Assembly: GCF_902167145.1 (NCBI RefSeq)
Contig: NC_050096.1
Span: 76,194,683 to 76,258,682, forward strand
Reading direction: 5' to 3'
From: Zea mays
Taxonomy: Eukaryota; Streptophyta; Magnoliopsida; Poales; Poaceae
DNA length: 64,000 bases
The translations under genes and the position numbers were made by a program. Each line of letters begins with the position of its first letter. Within the stretch, counting starts at the first letter, position 1. The notes below the pieces were generated by a model. The model was not told the origin of the DNA. It searched no databases and saw only the letters and a program-made list of their open reading frames with translations. Positions 1 to 11,523 of this stretch are shown here, piece by piece.

Positions 1-1579
1 CCGATTCCAATAATTCTTGTTTCTAAATTCTTATCAAACTATTCCCTATCCAACCATGTCATCCCTTAAGCATGGTTCATATTCCAGAAAACTCCCAAAA
101 TACTCTTGTCCCATATTCTGCCTATAACTCTCCTGTTCATACTAAGTCAGACGATTCATTCATCACTATTATCACCAACAGTGAACTTCACTGTGCTACA
201 CCACATACACCCAGCTATAAATACACCCAGCTACCCTCTCCCTCTCCACACACACTCAACACCCTCAGCCAAGGCAAACGCCCCACCCACTCAGTTACTC
301 CGCTCTGTCGGCTACACGCATAGTGTCGCTTCGCCTCCAGTCCACCCTCCTGGTAAGCACCTCCGCTCCACCACTAGTAGTATCTCAACACCGCATGACA
401 CAGATTCTACTCAAGACTCTACCCATTCATATATCGCTATTCTGACCACTATACTAAATATCTGTTGATATACTTGCTGGTTTGTATGTTTGCTTATTCA
501 TGTTGCATAGTTATCGGTGCGTTCATGTCGTCTCGTGGAGGCCAGATCTGCAAGTCTACGCCATGCAGTGGAGCTAGAAGCCAGTTCCGCGAGATCCCCT
601 TCTCCCTTCGCCGGATAAGCACGACAAGCTCACTGGATCCCTTTGATGCATAAATTACCTATGATTTTTCAACCACAACCCTCAACCTGTTATTTTATGC
701 ATGATATGATTTTGAGACAAGTTATTATGGCCACCCGCTGCTTGCCGCAATCAATCTTTATACCCCTTGACATATTTGTTACAAATGATTTGAGAAAAGG
801 TGTGAGTTTTCAAAAGAAAATGCTTTTAAAAATGGGTATGATGAAGGGTTGTCACCCTTATCACCTTTTGAGTAGGGATGATCAGGGACTCCCTGGTTTA
901 GGGGAGGGCCTCAGGTGTTGGCTCAGCCGGGTTAGGTGTGAGCAGAAGGATTGTCCTCTCATATAAGGACCGGTTTGTCATCCTTCACTACCTGTACTCA
1001 TGACAAGTACAACCACTCAATATTGTATGTGCAGTCACTCAATCTGAACTTGTACGGTCCGAACCCCAGGGTTATGATGGCTGGGGAGCACCGGGAGGAT
1101 AAGGAGGGGGAATGTTTTGTCCGGTTTGGACATGGCGGTGGCCTGACTCCTTCCGGTATAACCGTTAAGGTAAGGACGTGCGAGGAAAGATAGAGATTCG
1201 AATTCGGGTCTCATTGGCCATAAGATCGCAGAGCCGGACTAGTGGGTAAAGTGTACCCCTCTGCGCAGAGTTCAAACCTATTCGAATAGTCGTCCACGGA
1301 TATGGATGAGTCTGGTGTGGTATGACAATTAGTGTTTTGTTTTCCAAAAAAGTGCTTTTGAAAAGTGGTTTTAAAAGGTCCGGCGGTTGAGACGTGAGCT
1401 ATGGTGGATGGGAAGTCCCGTAGCTGTTTTTGAAAATGAAAACCAGTGGGAAACTGCTGAGATACCTGGATGGTTTAGTCCAGGGGATTTTATTCTATAT
1501 TGAAAAACTTCCTGCTCCTTTGGGAGAGGATGCGCTTTGAAAAATACAAAATGTTTTACAAAATAACCCTGCATCAAAT
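1..1579 (+). mobile_element. Gypsy-type LTR, left part (split by element A)
   Basis: No coding region is credible here. The stretch has LTR character: a TATA-like box (TATAAATA near 223-230) with pyrimidine-rich sequence after it, then long non-coding sequence. It is contiguous with 10459-10864 once element A and one CAAAT copy are removed. The right-hand piece contains a sequence typical of long maize gypsy LTRs and ends in CA. Plus orientation is inferred from the TATA box and the CA end. The left end lies outside the window, so the family (Tekay/Xilon/Prem1-like) is only a guess. Confidence 0.45.
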
Positions 1580-2798
1580 TGAGAGCACCTAGAGGGGGGG
1601 TGAATAGGTGATCCTATAAAACTTTAAACTTAAGCCACAAAAACTTTGTTAGGCGTTAGCACAATAATAGCCAAGTGGCTAGAGAGAAGTCTCAACAAAA
1701 CACAATAACCACAAGAGATCAATCACAGAGATGGCACAGTGGTTTATCCCGTGGTTCGGCCAAGACCAACGCTTGCCTACTCCACGTTGTGGCGTCCCAA
1801 CGGACGAGGGTTGCAATCAACCCCTCTCAAGTGGTCCAAAGACCTATTTGAATACCACGGTGTTTTGCTTTGCTTTTCTTAATCCCGTTTGCGAGGAATC
1901 TCCACAACTTGGAGTCTCTCGCCCTTACAAAGATGTTCACAAAGAAGCACGGAGTAAGGGAGGGATTAGCAACTCACACAAGTCACAAAGATCACAGCAA
2001 ATACGCACACACAAGACCCAGACTTAAGCTCGAAAGACTAGCACACTAGAACGGAGCTCAAATCACTAGAATGTCGAACAAGTGCGCAAGAATGGAGTGT
2101 GAGTGATCAAGAATGCTCAAGGAATGCTTGGTATACTCCTCCATGCGCCTAGGGGTCCCTTTTATAGCCCCAAGGCAGCTAGGAGCCGTTGAGAGCAATC
2201 TGGGAAGGCCATTCTTGCCTTCTGTCGTCTGGCGCACCGGACAGTCCGGTGCACACCGGACACTGTCCGGTGCCCGATTTCTTTCCTTCTATGGTGAAGC
2301 CGACCGTTGGCAGCCTTGGAGCCGTTGGTGCACCGGACATGTCCGGTGCACACCGGACAGTCCGGTGCCTCCTTCTAGCCGTTGGCTCGGCCACGTGTCC
2401 CGCGCAGATCGCGCGGCCGACCGTTGGCCCGGCCGACAGTTGGCTCACCGGACAGTCCGGTGAATTATAGCCGTACGTCGCCGGTGAATTCCCGAGAGCG
2501 GCTAGTTTGCTCGAGCCAGCCTGGCGCACCGGACACTGTCCGGTGCACCACCGGACAGTCCGGTGCTCCCAGACTGAGCAGACTTTGGCTGAACAAAGCC
2601 ATCTCATTTCCAATTCGATTTTTCCTGTTTCCAGCACTTAGACACAATACATTAGTCTCTAAAATAATGTACTAAGTCTGAGAAACATACCTTTATCCTT
2701 GATTTGTACTTTGTCCACCATTTTACACTTAGGCACTTGTGTTGGACACTAAATCACCAAAATACTTAGAAATGGCCCAAGGGCACATTTCCCTTTCA
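1580..2798 (-). repeat. Element A 3' LTR
   Basis: This 1219-bp LTR is bounded by TG...CA and lies next to a polypurine tract (reverse complement at 2799-2812). It carries several palindromes of the ACCGGACNGTCCGGT type and a TATA box (TATAAAA on the minus strand near 2160-2166). It lacks one 18-bp palindrome unit present in the 5' LTR near 10097-10114. Small open frames inside it are not genes. Confidence 0.92.
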
Positions 2799-3588
2799 AT
2801 CTCCCCCTTTTTGGTGATTTATGCCAACACAATATAAAGTAAGTAGAACAAATACAAAATCAATTCAAATAAGAACTCAAATTGTTTTGATTCAAATTTG
2901 ACATATATGGATCACTCTTTGCCACCACTTGGTTTGTTTTTGCAGATCAAACTCAAATTTCTATTTCTAAGTCAAACACACATGTTAAGACATAAAGAGA
3001 GTCATTCCAAGAGAAATTGATTCAAGATTTCAAAAACTCCCCTTTTTCCCATAATTAACACTTCTCCCCACAAGAAGCCAACTTTTGACAAGAGAGACAA
3101 TTAAAAGAGTTTTGACAAACCAAAAGCTCTATTCTACTATTTTTTTCAAAATCTCTCAAGTGGTAGCTGATCCATTTATCTCTTTGGCCTTTATTTTCTC
3201 CCCCTTTGACATCAATCACCAAAACGGGATTAATCTTGGCCCTTTAACCCCATTGCCTCACCAAAATCTTCAACGAAGAGCAAATAGGCAATAAGAGTAT
3301 AAAGATGAACTTGGAAAAGTTACTCTTTTCATCGGAGTGCAGTGGAAGTCTTGCATGGTCCAAGTCCACCTTTTCCCTTTCAATTCACCTTCGAGACTAA
3401 ATCAAGCAGACTCACGCACATGGTTAGTCTCAAAGGGTCAAGTTGTAACACACCTCCCCCTAAATATGTGCATCACATGCATAAGGACTTGTGAGGTCCA
3501 GGGAGTGCTTGTACAACTTGAGCACCACAATAAGCAACAAAATGCAGAATGAACATGATCAAGGGCATAAACACATGTATGCTATAAT
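2799..3588 (-). other. Element A non-coding region between pol and 3' LTR, with repeated polypurine tracts
   Basis: This region separates the pol stop from the 3' LTR and encodes nothing. On the minus strand it has the polypurine tract next to the LTR and a second purine-rich copy (reverse complement near 3193-3203). Sireviruses are known for such repeated polypurine motifs. The same layout recurs in elements B, C and D. Confidence 0.7.
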
Positions 3589-6500
3589 TCAATCCATGTT
3601 CCGCGAATCTAAGACATTTAGCTCACTACGCAGACTGCAAAAGGTCTTCTCATCTAGAGGCTTGGTAAAGATATCGGCTAGCTGGTTCTCGGTGCTAACA
3701 TGAAACACTTCGATATCTCCCTTTTGCTGGTGGTCTCTCAAAAAGTGATGTCGGATGTCTATGTGCTTTGTGCGGCTGTGTTCAACAGGATTTTCCGCCA
3801 TGCGGATAGCACTCTCATTAGCACATAGGAGTGGGACTTTGCTCAGATTGTAGCCAAAGTCCCTGAGGTTTGCCTCATCCAAAGTAGTTGCGCGCAACAC
3901 TGTCCTACGGCAACATACTCGGCCTCAGCGGTGGATAGGGCAACGGAAGTTTGTTTCTTAGAGTTCCACGACACTAGGGACCTTCCTAAGAATTGGCACG
4001 TCCCTGATGTACTCTTCCTATCGACCTTACATCCAGCATAGTCGGAAGCTGAATATCCAATCAAGTCAAAGGTAGACCCCTTTGGATACCAGAGCCCGAA
4101 GCAAGGCGTAGCAACTAAATATCTAAGGATTCGCTTCACTGCCACTAAGTGACACTCCTTAGGATCGGATTGAAATCTAGCACACATGCATATGCTAAGC
4201 ATAATATCCGGTCTACTAGCACATAAGTAAAATAATGACCCTATCATTGACCGGTATGCCTTTTGATCAACGGACTTACCTCCTTTGTTGAGATCAGTGT
4301 GTCCGTCGGTCCCCATCGGAGTCTTTACGGGCTTGGCATCCTTCATCCCAAACCGCTTCAGCAAGTCTTGCGTGTACTTCGTTTGAGAGATGAAGGTGCC
4401 GTCCTTGAGTTGCTTCACTTGGAACCCAAGGAAGTAGTTCAACTCGCCCATCATTGACATCTCGAATTTCTGCGTCATCACCCTGCTAAACTCTTCACAA
4501 GACTTTTTATTAGTAGAACCAAATATTATGTCATCGACATAAATTTGGCACACAAAAAGATCACCGTCACAAGTCTTAGTGAAAAGAGTTGGATCGGCTT
4601 TCCCAACCTTGAAAGCATTAGCAATTAAGAAATCTCTAAGGCATTCATATCATGCTCTTGGGGCTTGCTTAAGTCCATAGAGCGCCTTAGAGAGCTTACA
4701 CACGTGGTCGGGGTACCGTTCATCCTCGAAGCCAGGGGGTTGCTCCACGTACACCTCCTCCTTGATTGGCCCGTTGAGGAAAGCGCTCTTCACATCCATT
4801 TGGAACAACCTGAAAGAATGGTGAGCGGCATATGCTAGCAAAATACGAATGGACTCTAGCCTAGCCACAGGAGCAAAAGTCTCCTCAAAGTCCAAACCTG
4901 CGACTTGGGCATAACCTTTTGCCACAAGTCGAGCCTTGTTCCTTGTCACTACTCCGTGCTCGTCTTGTTTGTTGCGGAACACCCACTTGGTTCCCACAAC
5001 ATTTTGCTTAGGACGAGGCACCAGCGTCCAAACTTCATTCCTCTTGAAGTTGTTGAGCTCCTCTTGCATGGCCAACACCCAGTCCGGATCTAGCAAGGCC
5101 TCTTCTACCCTGAAAGGCTCAATAGAAGAGACAAAGGAGTAATGCTCACAAAAATTAACTAATCGAGATCGAGTAGTTACTCCCTTGCTAATATCACCCA
5201 GAATTTGGTCGACGGGATGATCCCTTTGAATCATCGCTCGAACTTGGGTTGGAGGTGCCGATTGCGCTTCTTCCTCCATCACATGATCATCTTGTGCTCC
5301 CCCTTAATCATACACCTCCTGTTGATGAACCTGTTCATCGTCTTGAGTTGGGGGATGCACCATAGTTGAGGAAGAAGGCTGATCTTGCTCCTTTTGTTCT
5401 TGTGGTCGTACATCACCAATCGCCATGGTTCGTATAGCGGCCGTTGGAACATCTTCTTCATCTACATCATCAAGATCAACAACTTGCTCTCTTGGAGAGC
5501 CATTAGTCTCATCAAATACAACGTCGCTAGAGACTTCAACCAAACCCGATGATTTGTTGAAGACCCTATACGCCTTTGTATTTGAGTCATAACCTAACAA
5601 AAACTCTTCTACAGCTTTGGGAGCAAATTTGGAATTCCTACCCTTATTCACTAGAATGTAGCATTTACTCCCAAAAACTCGAAAATATGAAACATTGGGT
5701 TTGTTACCGGTTAGTAGCTCATACGAAGTCTTCTTGAGGAGGCGATGAAGGTAGACCCTATTGATGGCGTGGCAAGCCGTGTTCACGGCTTCCGACCAAA
5801 AACGCTCGGGGGTCTTGAACTCTCCAAGCATCGTCCTCGCCATATCGATAAGCGTCCTGTTCTTCCTCTCTACTACACCATTTTGCTGTGGTGTGTAGGG
5901 AGCGGAGAACTCGTGCTTGATCCCTTCCTCCTCAAGGTACTCCTCCACTTGTAGGTTCTTGAACTCGGACCCATTGTCGCTCCTTATCTTCTTCACCTTG
6001 AGCTCAAACTCGTTTTGAGCTCTCCTTAGGAAGCGCTTGAGGGTCCCTTGGGTTTCAGACTTATCCTGGCAAAAGAATACCCAAGTGAAGCGGGAAAAGT
6101 CATCAACAATAACTAAACCATACTTACTTCCTCCTATGCTTACATAGGCGATAGGTCCGAAGAGGTCCATATGGAGTAGCTCCAGGGGTCTTGATGTGGT
6201 CATCACATTCTTGCTGTGATGTGCTCCTCCCACTTGTTTACCTGCTTGACAAGCTGCACAAGGTCTATCTTTTTCGAATTGCACGTTAGTTAAACCTATC
6301 ACGTGTTCTCCCTTTAGAAGCTTGTGAAGGTTCTTCATCCCCACATGTGCTAAGCGACGATGCCACAGCCAGCCCATGCTAGTCTTAGCAATTAAGCATG
6401 CATCTAGACCGGCCTCTTCTTTTGCAAAATCAACTAAGTAAAGTTTGCCGTCTAATACACCCTTAAAAGCTAGTGAACCATCACTTCTTCTAAAGACAGA

Positions 6501-6794
6501 CACATCTATGTTTGTGAATAAACAATTGTATCCCATATTGCATAATTGACTAACAGATAGTAAATTATATCCTAGAGACTCAACTAAAAACACATTAGAA
6601 ATAGAGTGCTCATTTGAGATTGCAATTTTACCTAACCCTTTTACCTTGCCTTGGTTCCCATCACCGAATATTATTGAATCTTGGGAATCCTTGTTCTTGA
6701 CGTAGGAGGTAAACATCTTCTTCTCCCCCGTCATATGGTTTGTGCATCCGCTGTCAATAATCCAGCTTGAACCCCCGGATGCATAAACCTGCAA
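3589..6794 (-). pseudogene. pol: Element A pol (protease-integrase-RT-RNase H), broken
   Basis: Copia-type pol. In order: aspartic protease motif DSG (residues 14-16); GAG-pre-integrase zinc region (HRRLAHVGMKNLHKL, then CAAC); integrase core with Asp (DLFGP), Asp (SDNGSEF) and Glu (GVVERKNRT); reverse transcriptase with YVDD near 4530-4541; RNase H ([20 protein letters not shown]). There is no ATG; the frame starts near TTG at 6794, seven bases past the gag stop and in another frame. Three lesions are visible: a TAA stop at 5304-5306 between integrase and RT, a TGA stop at 4650-4652 in RT, and a one-base deletion near 3866-3869 in RNase H. Also, Asp is Ala in RNase H (GYSASDYAG against GYSDSDYAG in B). 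It cannot make a complete Pol. Confidence 0.93.
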
Positions 6795-6801
6795 GGCAAA
6801 T

Positions 6802-9168
6802 TTAGGCTTGGGACTTAGGTACCCAACTCTTGTTGGGTCCTACAAGGTTAGTCACAATTGTCTTAGGGATCCAAATGCAAGTTTTATCACCCTTGCATTT
6901 TGCCCCTAATTCCCTAGCAACTATCTTCCTATCCTTTCTACAAATAGCAAAGGAAGCATTTAAAGCATGATATATTATAGAAGGACCATCCATAACTTTC
7001 CTAGAAACATGAACAATATTCTTTCTAGGCACATGATGAACATATCTCCTAGACATATCTCTATCATGCGTATAAGAAGAACTAGAAGCAAACATAGCAT
7101 GTGAATCATAACTTCTATAGTCATTTCTAGCATGTCTCCTATTATGATACATAAAAGCATGGTTCTTTTTAGTACTACTTGCCATAGGAGCCTTCCCTTT
7201 CTCCTTGGCGGAGATGGGAACCTTATGGCTTGTTAAGTTCTTGGCTTCCCTCTTGAAGCCAAGTCCATCCTTAATTGAGGGGTGTCTACCAATCGTGTAG
7301 GCATCCCTCGCAAATTTTAGCTTATCAAATTCGCTCTTGCTAGTCTTAAGTTGAGCATTAAGACTAGCCAATTCATCATTAAGTTTAGAAATTAAAACTA
7401 GGTGTTCACTACAAGCATCAATGTCAAAATCTTTACACCTATTACAAGTTGCAACAATTTCTACACAAGATGTTGATTTACTAGTTATTTCCAACTTAGC
7501 ATTCAAATCATCATTAATGCTCCTTAAGTTAGAAATTGTCTCATGGCAAGAAGATAATTCACAAGAAAGCATTTCATTTCTTTTAACTTCTAGAGCATGA
7601 GATTTTTGTGCTTCTACAAATTTGTCATGTTCTTCATACAACAAATCCTCTTGCTTTTCTAAAAGCCTATTCTTATCATTCAAGGCATCAATCAATTCAT
7701 TGATTTTATCTACCTTGGTTCTATCTAGGCCCTTAAATAAACATGAATAATCTATTTCATCCTCATCACTAGATTCGTCCTCACTTGAGGAAGCATAAGT
7801 AGAGTTTTGAGTACATACCTTCTTCTCCCTTGCCATAAGGCATGTGTGATGCTCGTTGGGGAAGAGGGATGACTTGTTGAAGGCGGTGGCGGCGAGTCCT
7901 TCATTGTCGGAGTCGGAAGAGGAGCAATCCGAATCCCACTCCTTGCCTAGATGCGCCTCGCCCTTTGCCTTCTTATAGTTCTTCTTCTTCTCCCTCTTGT
8001 TCACTTGATCCTGATCACTATCATTGTCGGGACAGTTAGCAATAAAATGACCAAGCTTACCACATTTGAAGCATGAGCGCTTCCCCTTTGTCTTGGTCTT
8101 GCTTGGCTGCTCCTTGCGACCTTTTAGCGCCGTCTTGAATCTCTTGATGATGAGAGCCATCTCTTCATCATTAAGTCCGGCCGCCTCAATTTGTGCCACC
8201 TTGCTAGGTAGCGTCTCCTTGCTTCTTGTTGCCTTGAGAGCAAGAGGTTGAGGCTCATTGATTGGACCATTTAATGCGTCGTCCACGTATCTTGCTTCCT
8301 TGATCATCATTCGTCCGCTTACGAACTTTCCAAGTATCTCCTCGGGCGTCATCTTGGTGTACCTAGGATTCTCACGAATATTGTTTACAAGATGAGGATC
8401 AAGGACAGTAAAAGACCTTAGCATTAGGCGGACGACGTCGTGGTCCGTCCATCGCGTGCTTCCATAGCTTCTTATCTTGTTGACAAGGGTCTTTAGCCGG
8501 TTGTACGTTTGGGTTGGCTCTTCTCCCCTTATCATAGCGAATCTCCCGAGTTCGCCCTCCACCAACTCCATCTTGGTGAGCATTGTGACGTCATTCCCCT
8601 CATGAGATATCTTGAGGGTGTCCCAAATTTGCTTGGCGTTATCCAAGCCGCTCACTTTGTGGTATTCATCCATGCACAATGAAGCTAGAAGAACAGTAGT
8701 AGCTTGTGCATTTTTATGAATTTGCTCATTAATAAACATGGGACTATCCGTACTATCAAAGTGCATTCCACTCTCTACAATCTCCCATATACTAGAATGG
8801 AGAGAGAACAAGTGACTACGCATTTTGTGACTCCAAAATCCGTAGTCCTCTCCATCAAAATGAAGAGGTTTACCAAGTGGAATAGATAATAAATGAGCAT
8901 TTGTACTTTGAGGAATATGAGAGTAATCAAAAGAAAAGTTCGAATTGACCGTTTTCCTTTTCTCGTAGTCGTCGTCGTCCTTTTGGGAAGAGGAAGATTC
9001 GTCGCTATCGTAGTAGACGATCTCCTTGATGCACCTTGTCTTCTTCTTCTTCCCGTCTTTGCGCTTATGGCCCGAGCCCGAGTCGGTAGGCTTGTCATGC
9101 TTCGGCTCGTTGAAGATAGACTCCTTCTCGTTGTTGTTGACCGTCATCCCCTTTCCCTTAGGATCCAT
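6802..9168 (-). CDS. gag: Element A Gag, copia type, 788 aa
   Basis: Nucleocapsid/capsid precursor of a Sirevirus, which would form cytoplasmic virus-like particles packaging the element RNA. The ATG at 9168 follows the primer-binding site by about 35 bp. The N-terminus is charged (Lys/Asp/Ser-rich), then a UBN2-type capsid domain covers about residues 95-290. A CCHC zinc knuckle (C366, C369, H374, C379) is followed by a Lys-rich patch, an acidic Ser/Asp stretch and a long coiled-coil-like segment (about 500-640). The frame is open throughout and ends PKSQA-stop. Its length matches the B (794 aa) and E copies, so it looks intact although the neighbouring pol is dead. Confidence 0.92.
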   Translation of the reverse strand: MDPKGKGMTVNNNEKESIFNEPKHDKPTDSGSGHKRKDGKKKKTRCIKEIVYYDSDESSSSQKDDDDYEKRKTVNSNFSFDYSHIPQSTNAHLLSIPLGKPLHFDGEDYGFWSHKMRSHLFSLHSSIWEIVESGMHFDSTDSPMFINEQIHKNAQATTVLLASLCMDEYHKVSGLDNAKQIWDTLKISHEGNDVTMLTKMELVEGELGRFAMIRGEEPTQTYNRLKTLVNKIRSYGSTRWTDHDVVRLMLRSFTVLDPHLVNNIRENPRYTKMTPEEILGKFVSGRMMIKEARYVDDALNGPINEPQPLALKATRSKETLPSKVAQIEAAGLNDEEMALIIKRFKTALKGRKEQPSKTKTKGKRSCFKCGKLGHFIANCPDNDSDQDQVNKREKKKNYKKAKGEAHLGKEWDSDCSSSDSDNEGLAATAFNKSSLFPNEHHTCLMAREKKVCTQNSTYASSSEDESSDEDEIDYSCLFKGLDRTKVDKINELIDALNDKNRLLEKQEDLLYEEHDKFVEAQKSHALEVKRNEMLSCELSSCHETISNLRSINDDLNAKLEITSKSTSCVEIVATCNRCKDFDIDACSEHLVLISKLNDELASLNAQLKTSKSEFDKLKFARDAYTIGRHPSIKDGLGFKREAKNLTSHKVPISAKEKGKAPMASSTKKNHAFMYHNRRHARNDYRSYDSHAMFASSSSYTHDRDMSRRYVHHVPRKNIVHVSRKVMDGPSIIYHALNASFAICRKDRKIVARELGAKCKGDKTCIWIPKTIVTNLVGPNKSWVPKSQA

Positions 9169-9203
9169 CTCTTCGGGCGATTAGTCCCTTCTTGAAGAGA
9201 ACG

Positions 9204-9215
9204 GCTCTGATACCA
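9204..9215 (-). other. Element A primer-binding site
   Basis: On the minus strand this reads TGGTATCAGAGC, two bases inside the 5' LTR. It is complementary to the 3' end of initiator methionine tRNA, the usual primer for plant copia elements. Confidence 0.88.
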
Positions 9216-9217
9216 AT

Positions 9218-10453
9218 TGAGAGCACCTAGAGGGGGTGAATAGGTGATCCTATAAAACTTTAAACTTAAGCCACAAAAACTTTGTTAGGCGTTAGCACAA
9301 TAATAGCCAAGTGGCTAGAGAGAAGTCTCAACAAAACACAATAACCACAAGAGATCAATCACAGAGATGGCACAGTGGTTTATCCCGTGGTTCGGCCAAG
9401 ACCAACGCTTGCCTACTCCACGTTGTGGCGTCCCAACGGACGAGGGTTGCAATCAACCCCTCTCAAGTGGTCCAAAGACCTACTTGAATACCATGGTGTT
9501 TTGCTTTGCTTTTCTTAATCCCGTTTGCGAGGAATCTCCACAACTTGGAGTCTCTCGCCCTTACAAAGATGTTCACAAAGAAGCACGGAGTAAGGGAGGG
9601 ATTAGCAACTCACACAAGTCACAAAGATCACAGCAAATACGCACACACAAGACCCAGACTTAAGCTCGAAAGACTAGCACACTAGAACGGAGCTTAAATC
9701 ACTAGAATGTCGAACAAGTGCGCAAGAATGGAGTGTGAGTGATCAAGAATGCTCAAGGAATGCTTGGTATACTCCTCCATGCGCCTAGGGGTCCCTTTTA
9801 TAGCCCCAAGGCAGCTAGGAGCCGTTGAGAGCAATCTGGGAAGGCCATTCTTACCTTCTGTCGTCTGGCGCACCGGACAGTCCGGTGCACACCGGACACT
9901 GTCCGGTGCTCGATTTCTTTCCTTCTATGGCGAAGCCGACCGTTGGCAGCCTTGGAGCCGTTGGTGCACCGGACATGTCTGGTGCACACCGGACAGTCCG
10001 GTGCCTCCTTCTAGCCGTTGGCTCGGCCACGTGTCCCGCGCAGATCGCGCGGCCGACCGTTGGCCCGGCCGACATTTGGCTCACCGGACAGTCCGGTGCA
10101 CACCGGACAGTCCGGTGAATTATAGCCGTACGTCGCCGGTGAATTCCCGAGAGCGGCCAGTTTGCTCGAGCCAGCCTGGCGCACCGGACACTATCCGGTG
10201 CACCACCGGACAGTCTGGGGCTCCCAGACTGAGTAGACTTTGGCTGAACAAAGCCATCTCATTTCCAATTCGATTTTTCCTGTTTCCAGCACTTAGACAC
10301 AATACATTAGTCTCTAAAATAATGTACTAAGTCTGAGAAACATACCTTTATCCTTGATTTGTACTTTGTCCACCATTTTACACTTAGGCACTTGTGTTGG
10401 ACACTAAATCACCAAAATACTTAGAAATGGCCCAAGGGCACATTTCCCTTTCA
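9218..10453 (-). repeat. Element A 5' LTR
   Basis: This 1236-bp LTR is bounded by TG...CA, with the TSD copy CAAAT right after it (10454-10458). It has the same palindromes and TATA box as the 3' LTR, plus one extra tandem palindrome unit. It would supply promoter and polyadenylation functions. Confidence 0.92.
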
Positions 10454-10458
10454 CAAAT

Positions 10459-10864
10459 ACTGCTATTTCTACAAAATATCCTGAGCTCCACATATTCCAT
10501 GCATTATATCTGATTTCCCCATTCCGCGGGTGAATGTGGGCTGTTGAGTACATAAGTACTCACCCTTGCTAATTTGTTGTTTTTCAGAGAAGGAGATCGT
10601 TGATTGGGTAAGAGTTACGCCTGTTCCCAACCTTGCCTGTGGATGTTGGACCGCTGATTTGCTTCGCTGTGTATATCGGGCTGCTTCAGCCCCACTCTGA
10701 TAATATGTCCCGAGTTGTGGACCAACTCTTAAATTTGATCGCCACCTTTATAGGTTTGTCTCGTTTAAGCAGATCTGGAATCATCTGTTGTATAAATGTG
10801 TTTACTAGCCTCCTGGGACTAGTAATTGTATCACATTTGAGTCCCAGAGGATTGGGGCGCTTCA
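10459..10864 (+). mobile_element. Gypsy-type LTR, right part
   Basis: Continuation of the LTR at 1-1579 after element A. It contains GTTGAGTACATAAGTACTCA near 10532, a sequence I associate with long maize gypsy LTRs. It probably ends with GGGGCGCTTCA at 10864, because the next bases start a repeat shared with 13735 onward. The end point is inferred from that repeat; the element's other end is out of view. Confidence 0.45.
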
Positions 10865-11523
10865 ATAGGGTGAAGATAGCAAGGAAAGGGCTTCGATGGA
10901 CCAGGCGAGGTGAAGGCCAAGTGATGGCTTATGGACCGAGGTACCATGGCTAAGGTGAAGAAGAGAGTACTTGCACTAAGTCGATGAACTAATCAGCTAT
11001 GAAGAGTTATAATATGTTGTTGCATCAGTAAGGTGACTTGAAGCCATGATTTGAACTCATATATGGTGAAATGGTACAAGTCACGGGGTTTGATTTGTGT
11101 TTGCTTCAAAAGGTGAGACAAAGATGTTTGCGATCCTTATGAAGCAACGCCATGGAGAAATCACACATTAGACACCAATTACTCAAGGAGTTTACTTAAT
11201 TATATTTTATTTAACTTGAGTATAGAAATTGTCGTACTATCAAGGGGGTCCAAAAAGAAGGTTGGTGTTTGCTAAAGCTCAAGCCTCTATATTCAAAAGC
11301 TATTTCGAAAAACCAAAATCCCTTGAACACTATGTGTATGACTGTTGTTAGGATTGAGAAACTAAGAGTGTTCCTGTTGAAAAACAGTTGAGCTTTCTGA
11401 ACTATAGTTGAACTTCAACTATGTCTTCAGCTGCAGTTGAGCTTTTTCAAGTGTAGTTGAAATTCACTTCAACTGTGTATTCAGCTGCAATTGAGCTTTT
11501 TCAACTGCAGATGAATTTCACTT
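10865..11523 (+). repeat. Sirevirus-type LTR copy 1, first fragment
   Basis: Non-coding. From ATAGGGTGAAG it is closely similar to 13735-14400, with scattered substitutions. It carries a minisatellite built on a palindrome of CAGTTGA / TCAACTG arms. Its 5' part is missing, apparently cut by the gypsy LTR ending at 10864. It is interrupted at 11524 by a solo LTR and resumes at 13052. Confidence 0.65.

Larger units (their letters stand above)
1580..10453 (-). mobile_element. Element A: Opie-like Sirevirus (Ty1/copia), full length, defective
   Basis: A complete LTR retrotransposon on the minus strand, 8874 bp, flanked by the 5-bp TSD CAAAT (1575-1579 and 10454-10458). On the minus strand it reads 5' LTR (10453-9218), primer-binding site, gag, pol, a non-coding multiple-polypurine-tract region, and 3' LTR (2798-1580). 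Gag is open over 788 codons; pol carries two stops and one frameshift. The LTRs differ at about 13 positions plus one 18-bp indel by eye (about 1 %), so insertion is fairly recent. The LTR starts TGAAAGGGAAATGTGCCC in sense orientation, which I recognise as Opie-like. Confidence 0.93.

Noticed and set aside
106..468. Possible host gene start (TATA box, then 120-aa frame)
   Set aside because: Composition is low-complexity Ser/Thr/Pro, there is no domain, and the sequence is continuous with a gypsy LTR at 10459.
2230..2570. CRISPR-like regular repeats CACCGGACAGTCCGGTG
   Set aside because: Spacing is irregular, units are perfect palindromes inside LTRs, there are no unique spacers or cas genes, and the sequence is from a plant.
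1731..2637. Open frames of 60-190 aa within the Sirevirus LTRs (repeated at 9367-10330, 35446-36465, 43112-44131, 49001-49705, 50807-51374 and 58446-58940)
   Set aside because: They recur in every LTR because the LTR recurs, overlap on both strands, and follow the palindromes (TGQSGAP / HRTVRC repeats). They look like by-products of GC-rich palindromic DNA, not genes.
4263..4457. Plus-strand frames inside minus-strand pol and gag (also 8066-9195, 38718-39928, 42789-43061 and 53010-53889)
   Set aside because: They are shadows of conserved pol and gag codons; the same shadows occur in every copy.
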